Assembly: GCA_900550065.1 (NCBI GenBank)
Contig: URQR01000009.1
Span: forward strand, 1-26,049
Source of the DNA: an uncultured Eubacteriales bacterium
GTDB taxonomy: Bacteria > Bacillota > Clostridia > UBA1381 > UMGS1253
Reading direction: 5' to 3'
DNA: 26,049 nt
The notes beneath the pieces were generated by a model. It was given only the letters and a program-made list of their open reading frames with translations, did not search any database and was not told the DNA's origin. Positions 1 through 7,955 of the stretch are shown in pieces (within the stretch, counting starts at the first letter, position 1; the number at the start of each line of letters is the position of its first letter). A program made the position numbers and the translations under genes.

Positions 1-389
1 GTCGTACCGTTGCAGTACTTTGCCGCAAGCGGTTCCAGCGTTCCAATACGCCGGATATAATCGTTAAATATCTCGCTTACAATTCGGTCAATATTTTCAA
101 AAATATTTCTGCCATATATAAATTTTTGGTCCACCGCAGTCGAATTTGTAATATGGAAGTTGTACCCTCTGCTTGGATAGAATTCCGTATAGACCCTGTT
201 TAGAGCATACGAAATCTGGGCATATACATTTGCAATTATCGCAGATTCATCCCACGTTGGATAAATTTCGCTTGACGCAACATTTTTAATGTAATCTTGA
301 AAGCTGACTATTACATTTTGTGCGTCCGACGATGGATATCCAAGATGGACCGTAATTGTCTGCGGGACGTACGGTATAATGGTTGGCAT
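1..389 (-). CDS. SpoIID-like / peptidoglycan-associated protein, N-terminal part (runs off the left edge)
   Basis: An open frame begins at the ATG at 389 and stays open to base 1, giving about 129 residues of a longer protein. It starts MPTIIPYVPQTITVHLG and contains the stretch VASSEIYPTW, then NRVYTEFYPSRGYNF and FNDYIRRIG. I recognise this from clostridial proteins with a SpoIID/LytB-like N-terminal part, usually followed by a peptidoglycan-binding domain; that second half would lie outside the window. The family is linked to spore cortex or cell wall, but no substrate is certain. The start is supported by an AAGAAGGG stretch just upstream (about 401-408). Two ATGs at 400 and 397 are out of frame. 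The preceding gene stops only 18 bases upstream, so the two are probably cotranscribed. Family call is from memory of similar proteins, not from a search. Confidence 0.6.
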   Translation of the reverse strand, partial: MPTIIPYVPQTITVHLGYPSSDAQNVIVSFQDYIKNVASSEIYPTWDESAIIANVYAQISYALNRVYTEFYPSRGYNFHITNSTAVDQKFIYGRNIFENIDRIVSEIFNDYIRRIGTLEPLAAKYCNGT

Positions 390-407
390 CGAGTCATCAT
401 CCCTTCT

Positions 408-794
408 TTACAGGTTCTGCGGCGTCACAAACACATTCTCTGCCCCCTCCTGCGCGGGATTCAAATTATCCGCAATCGGAATCATTTCCGTCCGCTGTGA
501 CGTAGTCGTGTCGGCAAATACCTGCGCATCATGGATAATAACCGGATAATAATTTGCATGTTCGATCCGAATATCGACCATTGTAAATGGTTCTACATTA
601 CCCGGTTCCTGCGATAGTCCCTTATCCGGCGTCTCTACCTCAATGGGCTGCGTTTCACCGCTGCTGTTCGTCAAATGAACCCCAATCAAATCATCCTCCG
701 ATCCGGGCTTTTTCGTCACCAATACGGATGCATTTTCGATTGGCATGACTTGATTTGCAGTAAATACCTGCGCTATGATATATCCAGAAGCCAT
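408..794 (-). CDS. Small carboxypeptidase-regulatory-like (SleC prepeptide-like) protein
   Basis: Encodes about 128 residues beginning MASGYIIAQVF. The frame is open further upstream to 839, but those extra codons encode the GAGGAGGAAAGGG ribosome binding site, so the ATG at 794 is the real start. The pattern, a short beta-rich chain with VMPIENASVLVT, an acidic middle and ADTTTSQRTEMIPI near the end, resembles the carboxypeptidase-regulatory-like fold seen in clostridial proteins that accompany spore cortex-lytic and SpoIID-like proteins. There is no signal peptide or membrane segment. It lies 18 bases upstream of the partial SpoIID-like gene on the same strand. The pairing suggests a shared role at the spore or cell envelope. 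That role is inference; I see no catalytic motif. Confidence 0.6.
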   Translation of the reverse strand: MASGYIIAQVFTANQVMPIENASVLVTKKPGSEDDLIGVHLTNSSGETQPIEVETPDKGLSQEPGNVEPFTMVDIRIEHANYYPVIIHDAQVFADTTTSQRTEMIPIADNLNPAQEGAENVFVTPQNL

Positions 795-923
795 ATCCCT
801 TTCCTCCTCAACAGAAATTTTCCTGCTATATACGCTCATACATATTTATTCTATTTTTTAAAATACGTCCTTATGCCTTCCTATGTAATTTTGGACAGGG
901 GATACGACAAATTTTATAATAAA

Positions 924-953
924 AAAAGGCTTTGCGAAATCGCAAAGCCTTTT
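924..953 (-). terminator. Rho-independent terminator of the solute-binding protein gene
   Basis: A perfect 13-bp stem, AAAAGGCTTTGCG (924-936) with CGCAAAGCCTTTT (941-953), closes a 4-base loop. On the minus strand it is followed by a run of T, so it ends transcription of the solute-binding protein gene that stops at 966. The A-rich flank could also make it act on the plus strand, but no plus-strand gene lies to its left. Confidence 0.9.
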
Positions 954-965
954 AAAATTAACAGA

Positions 966-2543
966 TTATTTAACAGCCGCCAAAGCTTTCTGATATCTGT
1001 CATATGCATCCTGCTGTGCCTTCTGGTACTCCTCGTAACCCATCGACTTCAGGTCAGCCTGATACTGATCCCATGTCGCGTCGATATCCTTTGTACCCAT
1101 GAGCCACTCCTGCTGACGCTCTGTGATAAGTGTATCAATCGCCGTACCCTTATCCTTGATGATACGCTCTTCCTCTGTCGTGTAGGAAAGTGCCGGGAAC
1201 TCTTCCGGATACCAATCCGGATTGTCATTATAGAGTGCAAAACCTTCTTTTGCTTCCGGTGTCATAGCGTCAATCTCCGCCTGAATGCTCATCGGCGCAC
1301 CATACTCAAGCTGGCCATGATCACGCATGTACATCGGAACGCCGCCCTCAACGTTGAGCAGCTGCTCTGTGTACTGCGGCTCGCCGTTTACCATTGTGTA
1401 ATCAACGCCTTCAATACCATATGCGTAAGCTCTTCTGCCTGCCTCAGAGAACCACCAGTCAAAGTACTTAATCGTTTCAACCGGATACTGGTTATCTCTC
1501 GAGATACCCCAGCCCATAGCCCGGAGTTCCTGACGGCCAAAGATTTCTTTTACCTTGCCATTTACATCCGCCGGCGGCGCAAAAGCAACCCACTTAAAGC
1601 CATCAATCGTGCTCGCGTACTTATTGAACGAACCCGTTGAACTGAACCAGTCGTGCGTCGAACCGCCGAGGTTATCGCCAAGAAGCTGCTCACGTGCCTG
1701 GCTGCCGCGCGAATAGATTTCCTGGTCAATCAGGCCTTCTTTATACCACTTCGCCAGCTCTTTCATAGCTGTCTTGTACTCTGCTTCTGTCTTACCATGT
1801 ACAACCTTGCCGTCTGCACCAACGTGCCAGCCATTGTACGCATTCCAAAGCTGAATCAGGCCGTCAACGCCCTTATCGCGGTAGAAATACGGAACCTCGT
1901 CCTTTTTACCGTTGCCGTTCGGGTCCTGCTCACGGAATGCCTTTAATACATTGTAGTACTCATCGAGCGTAGTCGGTGTCTCGAGACCAAGCTTATCAAG
2001 CCAATCCTGACGGATGTAGAAGCCCATCGACGGCTTGCCTTCATACAGAGAAGGAATATAATACAGCTTACCGTCCGACGCAACGCTGCCCGCAATATAT
2101 TCCGGATGCTCGTCGAATACCTTCTGGATATTCGGTGCATACTCTTTAATCAAGTCTTCAAGCGGAATCAGAGCGCCTTCAACAGCGTTTTTGTTGATAT
2201 CGTTCTTATTGCCCTGAATAATATCCGGCAACGGCTGGTTTGTCAGCATGATGTTAAACTCCTGCTGCGCGTCTGTGTTAGAGCCCGACGCCGTACCCTT
2301 AAACTTGATTTTTGTGTCGTCAAATGCTTTTTGGAAAATCGTCATCTTATCATAGTCGAATGCGCCAAGCGCGCCTCTATGTAAGAAAATCGTCAGTTCC
2401 AACGGATCCTTTGTAACCTTCGTGCCTTCGCCCGGCTCCACTTTCATCCCTGTCGTGCCGTTACCACCGCCACCACAGCCAGCAAGCATCGTCAAGGACA
2501 GCGCCGCAGCTGCAATGGATGTTAACAACTTACCCTTTTTCAT
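966..2543 (-). CDS. Extracellular solute-binding lipoprotein (ABC sugar uptake, family 1, LipO-like)
   Basis: About 525 residues starting MKKGKLLTSIAAAALSLTMLAGC. This is a lipoprotein signal peptide with a LAGC lipobox and lipidated Cys23, followed by a glycine/asparagine-rich linker. The body has features of large family-1 sugar-binding proteins of Firmicutes (LipO type): DPLELTIFLHRG early, FYIRQDWLDKLGLETPTTLDEYY in the middle with acidic DPNGNGKKDEVPYF, and a tryptophan-rich C-terminal half. It would capture an oligosaccharide outside the membrane and deliver it to an ABC permease. The ORF extends upstream to 2594, but an AAGGAGGAAG site just before 2543 fixes the start. No permease or ATPase gene is adjacent, and it has its own promoter and terminator, so it is an orphan binding protein. 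Substrate unknown. Confidence 0.92.
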   Translation of the reverse strand: MKKGKLLTSIAAAALSLTMLAGCGGGGNGTTGMKVEPGEGTKVTKDPLELTIFLHRGALGAFDYDKMTIFQKAFDDTKIKFKGTASGSNTDAQQEFNIMLTNQPLPDIIQGNKNDINKNAVEGALIPLEDLIKEYAPNIQKVFDEHPEYIAGSVASDGKLYYIPSLYEGKPSMGFYIRQDWLDKLGLETPTTLDEYYNVLKAFREQDPNGNGKKDEVPYFYRDKGVDGLIQLWNAYNGWHVGADGKVVHGKTEAEYKTAMKELAKWYKEGLIDQEIYSRGSQAREQLLGDNLGGSTHDWFSSTGSFNKYASTIDGFKWVAFAPPADVNGKVKEIFGRQELRAMGWGISRDNQYPVETIKYFDWWFSEAGRRAYAYGIEGVDYTMVNGEPQYTEQLLNVEGGVPMYMRDHGQLEYGAPMSIQAEIDAMTPEAKEGFALYNDNPDWYPEEFPALSYTTEEERIIKDKGTAIDTLITERQQEWLMGTKDIDATWDQYQADLKSMGYEEYQKAQQDAYDRYQKALAAVK

Positions 2544-2587
2544 TACAACTTCCTCCTTAAATTTAGATATGATGAATAAAAATTCAG

Positions 2588-2612
2588 ACTGCAAAACTTA
2601 TTTCTTTGCAGT
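2588..2612. promoter_or_regulatory. Dyad in the leader of the solute-binding protein gene
   Basis: The inverted repeat ACTGCAAA (2588-2595) / TTTGCAGT (2605-2612) has 8-bp arms and a 9-base gap. It lies between the expected transcription start (about 2621) and the ribosome binding site. It could be a repressor operator or an mRNA hairpin. It does not match the CcpA cre consensus well. Confidence 0.45.
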
Positions 2613-2627
2613 TATCTACACGTATTC

Positions 2628-2656
2628 ATTATACACAACTATTTTATATTTGTAAA
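2628..2656 (-). promoter_or_regulatory. Sigma-A promoter of the solute-binding protein gene
   Basis: On the minus strand, TTTACA (2651-2656) and a perfect TATAAT (2628-2633) are separated by 17 bases. The transcription start should fall near 2621, giving a leader of roughly 80 nt. The promoter is on the far side of the EPS operon's end, so the binding protein is transcribed independently. No convincing intrinsic terminator was seen for the EPS operon between 2657 and 2807; that stretch is AT-rich and otherwise without features I can support. Confidence 0.8.
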
Positions 2657-2807
2657 GAGTATATCGTATAAAATGCTCGGTTAAATTTAAAATTTTTTTA
2701 CCTATCGCGTATAGACTGCACAAAATCCACCATAAAAAATCAAAATATGTCCGTTTTACGCAATCATCCTATTAAAAATTAACACTGCGCGCCGTTCTGT
2801 GCAATAT

Positions 2808-3860
2808 TCACAGTGAAGCAAGCTGCCGCTTAAACGCTGTAAAGTGCATACCGGCGTCGCTGATTAAATTTTCAGGCAGCTCAAACGCCTTTGTATGCGT
2901 TAAACTTTCGTAAAGCTCCTCCACCGGCGCGTCCACAAACGCACCAACCGTATACCGCTTGCCCGAAAAGCCAAGATCGTCTAACATATGCCGCGCTTTA
3001 TCTGAATATAAGACCGGCAGAACAGGAATACCCATCCGCAGCGCCAAAATTATTCCATGCAGACGTGCGCTCACAATTGTTTTACAGCGTGCAAAATTTT
3101 TAATTACGGTATCGCCGTTATCCTCATGCAGCATAAACTCATACATGTGCGGGTATTTGCTCAACGCCTTGACATTGCAGGCACAAAGAACATCATATTC
3201 AATACCGATGTCGAACACAAACAAAAGAACCTTTTTTCCTGTCCGAGCAATATATTCGTCACACATCTGCGCCAATTTTTGCGCAAAAGCGTAATTGTTC
3301 CCCGTTTCCACCACATTATTATGCACCACAACGCCGAGCAGTTCTTCCCCGCTGCGCGGCGGGAGCCAGCTCTCCGGCGTTGAAAAAACAATGTCGGGAT
3401 AATACGAAACATTCGCACTCTTTACATTCTTTTTAATAAACTCGTACGAATACCTGTCCCGGACGGTAATTAAATCATAAGCGCTGATATCAATCATGGA
3501 AATACGCTCCGCCGTCTGATCGACAAAAGGACCCACGCTGCAACCTATAATACTTTTAAACTGCAACCCCCGCTTTCCCTTCCACTCCTTATACGCCCTA
3601 CCTATCATATGCTTCATACGCTGCTTATACCGCATCATAAAGTAAGAGCCGGTCACTCTGAGCTCACCCGCAATCTGCGCCTGTCCGCACTCCGACAATA
3701 AACGCAGGTTATCCTCGCCTGCAAACGGCGTCAAAAACTCCTCCCGCCGCTCATTTAAAAACAACTCATGTTCCGCAAGCGCACGCGCCGCAAGCCGGAC
3801 CATCATATCATCACCAAAATTACGGTCATAATATGCGGAAAGTAAAATATTCATCCGCAT
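2808..3860 (-). CDS. Polysaccharide pyruvyl transferase family protein (WcaK/AmsJ-like)
   Basis: About 350 residues. The N-terminus MNILLSAYYDRNFGDDMMVR is the G/N-rich phosphate-binding start typical of the pyruvyl transferase family (PF04230). Further landmarks are ITVRDRYSYEFIKK, YYPDIVFS and the C-terminal ISARLHGIILALRMGIPVL, whose ARLHG motif is the family hallmark. Such enzymes add a pyruvate ketal, from phosphoenolpyruvate, to a sugar of a surface polysaccharide in the cytoplasm, giving the polymer negative charge. It is the last gene of the EPS operon, 12 bases after the co-polymerase gene. Two in-frame ATGs, at 3860 and 3854, sit 4 and 10 bases after AGGAG; the second may be the true start. 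Fold assignment is solid; the acceptor sugar is unknown. Confidence 0.9.
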   Translation of the reverse strand: MRMNILLSAYYDRNFGDDMMVRLAARALAEHELFLNERREEFLTPFAGEDNLRLLSECGQAQIAGELRVTGSYFMMRYKQRMKHMIGRAYKEWKGKRGLQFKSIIGCSVGPFVDQTAERISMIDISAYDLITVRDRYSYEFIKKNVKSANVSYYPDIVFSTPESWLPPRSGEELLGVVVHNNVVETGNNYAFAQKLAQMCDEYIARTGKKVLLFVFDIGIEYDVLCACNVKALSKYPHMYEFMLHEDNGDTVIKNFARCKTIVSARLHGIILALRMGIPVLPVLYSDKARHMLDDLGFSGKRYTVGAFVDAPVEELYESLTHTKAFELPENLISDAGMHFTAFKRQLASL

Positions 3861-3872
3861 CCCTCTCCTGAC

Positions 3873-5645
3873 TTAATCGTTTTTATCAGGCACAAAATCT
3901 TCCGGCCACTTATAATGCTTTTCCGGGTCGTACTCAATTGCCGGCCGGTGGCTGTAGTCCTTAATCTCCTCCATAGCCGCAAAATCCGCATCGCTGATAC
4001 CATCCATGTCCTCGTCGTCCTCTTCAAAGGAATTCCCCTCAAACACAGTATCATCCTCTGTGTCCCAGTCCGGCTCATCAAAAGCCGCGCCGTCTTTTAG
4101 CACATCGTCATCGTCTGTGTCAACAAACGCTCCTGCTGCCGGCCCGCCATCAAACTCAGCCGCCTCATCAAAAACAAAGCTACTGCCATCCGGCATAAAA
4201 TATTGCTCATACGCCCCATCTTCCAGTATATCCGGATAGGCTTCAAGCGCATCGGACGCCCCGTCTGCCGCCGCTGCCAGTTCGTATCCACCGGAAGCAG
4301 AACCACTCAACCTCCAATACCGCTTTATCACTTCAATTGCAACAGCCAATATCACGCCGAACGCCAGCCCAATCACAAAAGAAATCAGCAAATGCATCCG
4401 CACAGGTACATTCGTCGTCGTATTCACTGCGGATTTATTGACGATAAATTTTGTCGCGGAATACGAATTATAATCCCTTGCAAGCTGGTCTATGATATCA
4501 TAATATCGTTTTATTTTTGCGCTGATATCATCAATCCCCTCTAAAACGAGCTTTGTATAGGTGCTGTTTTCCTCTGCGGATACCTCGCTGCTAAATGTTT
4601 CTGTCACTTTTCTGCAATAGTCCGCACTGACATTCAGGTTCTCAGCCTGTACGCCCGCGTCGGCATAAGACATCACCAAATCGTCATAGGTTGCCTGGTC
4701 GGGCTTCAGCTCCGTGCTGTAAAACGGTTCGTTCACATTCTGCGAGTCCGTCTTATAGCCCTCCGAGGTACTTGGATTTTTGGTACTGCTGCCCACATAA
4801 CGTCCCATCAAATCGTGGGACAGGCTTGCCTCCTCTAATTTGCTTTCCCGCTGAAGGCTATACTTATCGATACGCTGTGCATACTTTTTCAAGAGCACCT
4901 CGCGGTTCTGTGTGACGCGCCCGGCAAAAATATTGGCATAAAGCGCGGAAATATCAACGTCCTTAAGCAGACGGTACTCTTTTAATATATCGCTGAAGGT
5001 ATAGCCCGTTTTCGGCGACCGGTACCCGTCCGAAGCCTCTGCTTTGCCCTCTAAATATTCAATCGTTTCGTCCGCCTTATCTTTCATGATTTCCGCAACC
5101 TCAATATAGTCGTGCCGCTCCGGTGAGATATCAAAATCCGCGCGCGGCAAAACATAGGTATTGAGATATTTTTCCGCATACTCGACATTGTACGCCTTCA
5201 TCACCGCTTCCAGCACATCGCGGGCGTAACCGCCGTCATAGTCGCTGCCGACTGTATACTTCACCGAATATTCCGTCGGATAGTAGGTATACTCTTCCCC
5301 CTTATCCGTTTTGCTCTTTTTCAGCTCCTGGATATTTTGAGGAACAATCGGCGTAATCGTAATCGCATTCCGCACCGCGCTGACCGACGCGGGAAGCTCT
5401 AACTCGCTAATCGCCGCGCTGATCACGGACGGCGCAATAATTTCGTACACGTCAAACGCTTCCCCCACCGGGTTCTGCCCCGATGCCATATTAGGGTCGG
5501 TATATGATATTACAATCTCGGCCGAGTAGGACTGGTTTACAGATACATAAAAAGTAGAAAACAGCATGCACACGATGACAAGCGCCGCAATCAGCCACTT
5601 CCATTTGAAAATAAACCGGAATATATCCCAGATACTAAGCACCAT
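3873..5645 (-). CDS. Wzz-like polysaccharide co-polymerase with long acidic C-terminal tail
   Basis: A 590-residue membrane protein. A first transmembrane helix lies at about residues 16-36 (WLIAALVIVCMLFSTFYVSV), then a long extracytoplasmic helical region with coiled-coil character, and a second transmembrane helix (LISFVIGLAFGVILAVAIEVI) at about 417-440. This is the topology of chain-length regulators (Wzz/PCP). After it comes a cytoplasmic tail of about 146 residues with some 46 Asp/Glu, not typical of Wzz. No Walker motifs are present, so it is not fused to a BY-kinase. The ATG at 5645 overlaps the end of the preceding co-polymerase gene (stop at 5635-5637) by 11 bases, which suggests translational coupling. 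The two proteins share sequence and are paralogues. Role: setting chain length or export of the EPS. The tail's role is unknown. Confidence 0.85.
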   Translation of the reverse strand: MVLSIWDIFRFIFKWKWLIAALVIVCMLFSTFYVSVNQSYSAEIVISYTDPNMASGQNPVGEAFDVYEIIAPSVISAAISELELPASVSAVRNAITITPIVPQNIQELKKSKTDKGEEYTYYPTEYSVKYTVGSDYDGGYARDVLEAVMKAYNVEYAEKYLNTYVLPRADFDISPERHDYIEVAEIMKDKADETIEYLEGKAEASDGYRSPKTGYTFSDILKEYRLLKDVDISALYANIFAGRVTQNREVLLKKYAQRIDKYSLQRESKLEEASLSHDLMGRYVGSSTKNPSTSEGYKTDSQNVNEPFYSTELKPDQATYDDLVMSYADAGVQAENLNVSADYCRKVTETFSSEVSAEENSTYTKLVLEGIDDISAKIKRYYDIIDQLARDYNSYSATKFIVNKSAVNTTTNVPVRMHLLISFVIGLAFGVILAVAIEVIKRYWRLSGSASGGYELAAAADGASDALEAYPDILEDGAYEQYFMPDGSSFVFDEAAEFDGGPAAGAFVDTDDDDVLKDGAAFDEPDWDTEDDTVFEGNSFEEDDEDMDGISDADFAAMEEIKDYSHRPAIEYDPEKHYKWPEDFVPDKND

Positions 5646-6945
5646 GGCGTCTGCGCACCCCCTTAATCAAAAGAATCAGCAAGCAAGCGCCGATAAATCC
5701 TACCGCCGCGTAAATTACGCCCTTTTTTATGTTTGAAAGGTTGATGATATCCCGAAGCGAAAATTCCGGAATGCTAAACCTAAGATAATCCTTTGTCGTA
5801 TACTCATTATATTCTTTCGTTGTCTTAACCGCTAAATCAGAAATATAGGCTAATTGCTCGTCAATCCCCTTCGCAAGCGTATCGACCTGTTCGGCAAGCC
5901 GCGCGCGTTCCTCCCCTTGCGGGATATCGCCGGAAAACGCACTCATCAGCGCCTGCTTCTGAGCAATTGCCAGCCGCACCGCCTCCGCCTCAATTCCTGC
6001 GTCGTACGAACGGTCTGTAAGGTAATCAAGTCCCGTCTTTGTCCGGTTCATGTAAAAATTATTCGATTGATCAAGCGTCGGAATAAACACAAAATCCGTT
6101 ACAGTAGAGTCGTATTCATCAATCGTGTCCTTCACAAAAGACGACTCGTAGGACAGCCTGCGATACTCGAGCGAAAGCATGTCGACGTCATAGCCAAGCT
6201 GTGACACAATCCCGTTCGGATTCTTACTGATTTTCGACTTTACAATAAAAGAGTTCAAATTTTCTAAATCTATAGTCATTAAGTTTTGCAGCATATAGAC
6301 CAAATTGCCGAACGTCTGCTGCGTTTCAGCCGACTGGAAGGTAGAATTTTCACTGTTTTTCTTTGTCAAAAACTCAATCATCGACTCAATCTTATTTTGA
6401 TAAAGCTTTTGATACTCAACGTATTCATACCCTTCCTTGTCAATTGCAATATCCTCTAATACAATGCTTTTATCCGTATATTTTTCCATAAAGACTTCTT
6501 TATAGCTCTCAGAGAGCGCATTCAGCAACTCCCGCGTGTGATTTGGCGCGAGCTTGTTCTGCTGTGAATAGCTGATTGAAAATTCGTTCGGTATGTAGGT
6601 ATAGTCTTCGCCTTCAAGCTTGGCATTCTTGATTTTCTCATTGATGTTATAGGGGGAAAGCGCATAGATGTTGAGCCGGTCTTTGAGCGCGTCTACCGTC
6701 AGTCCCGGAACGTTTACCTTTGATAACGTACGATTTAACACCTCGCTCGACGTGATTTCAAAAACATTGAACTTCGTCCCGTCCGGATTTAGACCCTTTT
6801 CAATGCCTTGATAGCTAATCGACAATGTCATAGAGACTTTGTTGACCTGCCCTAAAATTGTGTAGCCCATACCCAGCAGCGCCACCACAAGTGTCGCTGC
6901 GACGATAATAATCCTCTTTTTCCAGAGCGTTTTCAAAATGTTCAA
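5635..6945 (-). CDS. Wzz-like polysaccharide co-polymerase (first of a tandem pair)
   Basis: A 436-residue protein with a transmembrane helix near the N-terminus (RIIIVAATLVVALLGMGYTI), a large extracytoplasmic mostly helical domain, and a second transmembrane helix near the C-terminus (GVIYAAVGFIGACLLILLI) followed by a short basic end. This is the Wzz/PCP layout, although the proline-rich motif usual before the second helix is weak. It would act in the membrane with the Wzy-like polymerase to control chain length. The start codon is TTG at 6945, overlapping the TGA of the glycosyltransferase upstream (TTGA), with GGGGGTG as ribosome binding site; no in-frame ATG is available nearby. The middle part aligns with the next gene (NVFEI vs DVYEI, EDYTYIPNEFSISY vs EEYTYYPTEYSVKY). 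Confidence 0.85.
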   Translation of the reverse strand: MNILKTLWKKRIIIVAATLVVALLGMGYTILGQVNKVSMTLSISYQGIEKGLNPDGTKFNVFEITSSEVLNRTLSKVNVPGLTVDALKDRLNIYALSPYNINEKIKNAKLEGEDYTYIPNEFSISYSQQNKLAPNHTRELLNALSESYKEVFMEKYTDKSIVLEDIAIDKEGYEYVEYQKLYQNKIESMIEFLTKKNSENSTFQSAETQQTFGNLVYMLQNLMTIDLENLNSFIVKSKISKNPNGIVSQLGYDVDMLSLEYRRLSYESSFVKDTIDEYDSTVTDFVFIPTLDQSNNFYMNRTKTGLDYLTDRSYDAGIEAEAVRLAIAQKQALMSAFSGDIPQGEERARLAEQVDTLAKGIDEQLAYISDLAVKTTKEYNEYTTKDYLRFSIPEFSLRDIINLSNIKKGVIYAAVGFIGACLLILLIKGVRRRHGA

Positions 6946-7955
6946 TCCATAACACCCCCGCGCTTCAACTTAAACAATAAATTCAGCAGAAAGACCTGCT
7001 TATGCCGGTATAAAAAGTAAACAAATTTTTGGTTTCTGCTAAAATGTGAAATATCCGCTTTTTTCGCCAATTCCATAAAAAAGCGATTCTCTACAACGTT
7101 CCTTATGGCTTGGCAACTTTTGCCCTGCATGCTTTCATTATATAGTATCTCAAGCAAAAAAGCAAAGCTTTTTACATAAATCCCTTCCTTCACCGCATCA
7201 TAGAGCCCGAGCGACCGGTAATACTGGACCGTGACTGTTATCAGCCGTTCACACCGCGCCGCGAATGCCTCTTTATAATTGTGGCTTACTGATGCCTCGT
7301 GCTGGTAGTAGAAATACATTGACTGGTCGACGACACTGATTGTTCTCATATGCGGTAAAACCTGATACAAAAACACAGCATCCTCCGCATAGATATCAGC
7401 TCTGTCCAAATACCGCACGCCGGATTCTCTGAGCCGGCCGAGCCTAAAAAGCTTATTCCACGAGCCGCCGGCTAAGCTCTCCTCCTGCGAAAAAATCTTT
7501 CTAATATAGCCGCAATGGTCTGCGCGCGGCGTAATCAGCTTATTGCCGTGAAAATCGATAATCGGCGCACTGATACGACCGTCGGCGTATACCCGGCTGG
7601 CATTGCACACCGCCATATCAGCGTTGTGTTCTACAGCGGATTCATACAGTTTTTCAAGCATATCAGGGTGGATATAATCGTCGGAATCAATAAAAATAAC
7701 AAACTCGCCCGCCGCTAAATCCATTCCTAAATTACGCGCCTTCGAGACGCCGCCGTTCGGCGTTTCCACTGCACGGATGCGCGCGTCTCGCGCTGCCGCT
7801 TCCGCTAAGATAGCAGCGCTGCCATCCGGTGAGCCGTCATTTACCACAACCACCTCGATTTCGCGCAGACTTTGGTTGGCGATACTGTCCAGACAGCGGT
7901 GCAAATATTGTTCTGTATTATAAACTGTGACTACTACACTCACTTTCACGCGCAA
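6942..7955 (-). CDS. Glycosyltransferase family 2
   Basis: About 337 residues. The N-terminal GT-A fold is clear: VSVVVTVYNTEQYLHRCLDS at 5-24, VVVNDGSPDGS with Asp40, NGGVSKARNLGM around 67-78, and the metal/nucleotide-sugar motif DSDD at 90-93. It would transfer a sugar from an NDP-sugar to the lipid-linked EPS repeat unit at the cytoplasmic face of the membrane. The start is TTG at 7955, nine bases after GGAGG; GTG at 7949 is an alternative. The start lies 38 bases inside the upstream polymerase gene, and the end overlaps the next start, so it is translationally coupled on both sides. Donor and acceptor cannot be told from sequence. Confidence 0.92.
   Translation of the reverse strand: MRVKVSVVVTVYNTEQYLHRCLDSIANQSLREIEVVVVNDGSPDGSAAILAEAAARDARIRAVETPNGGVSKARNLGMDLAAGEFVIFIDSDDYIHPDMLEKLYESAVEHNADMAVCNASRVYADGRISAPIIDFHGNKLITPRADHCGYIRKIFSQEESLAGGSWNKLFRLGRLRESGVRYLDRADIYAEDAVFLYQVLPHMRTISVVDQSMYFYYQHEASVSHNYKEAFAARCERLITVTVQYYRSLGLYDAVKEGIYVKSFAFLLEILYNESMQGKSCQAIRNVVENRFFMELAKKADISHFSRNQKFVYFLYRHKQVFLLNLLFKLKRGGVMD

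Noticed and set aside
675..1640. A 321-codon plus-strand frame opposite the solute-binding protein gene
   Set aside because: It covers the antisense of a clear lipoprotein gene, spans a terminator, and its product is rich in Arg, Cys and Leu without any family motif.
2657..2807. An intrinsic terminator for the EPS operon
   Set aside because: Only a 5-bp stem (CTGTG/CACAG) without a T run directly after it; not convincing.
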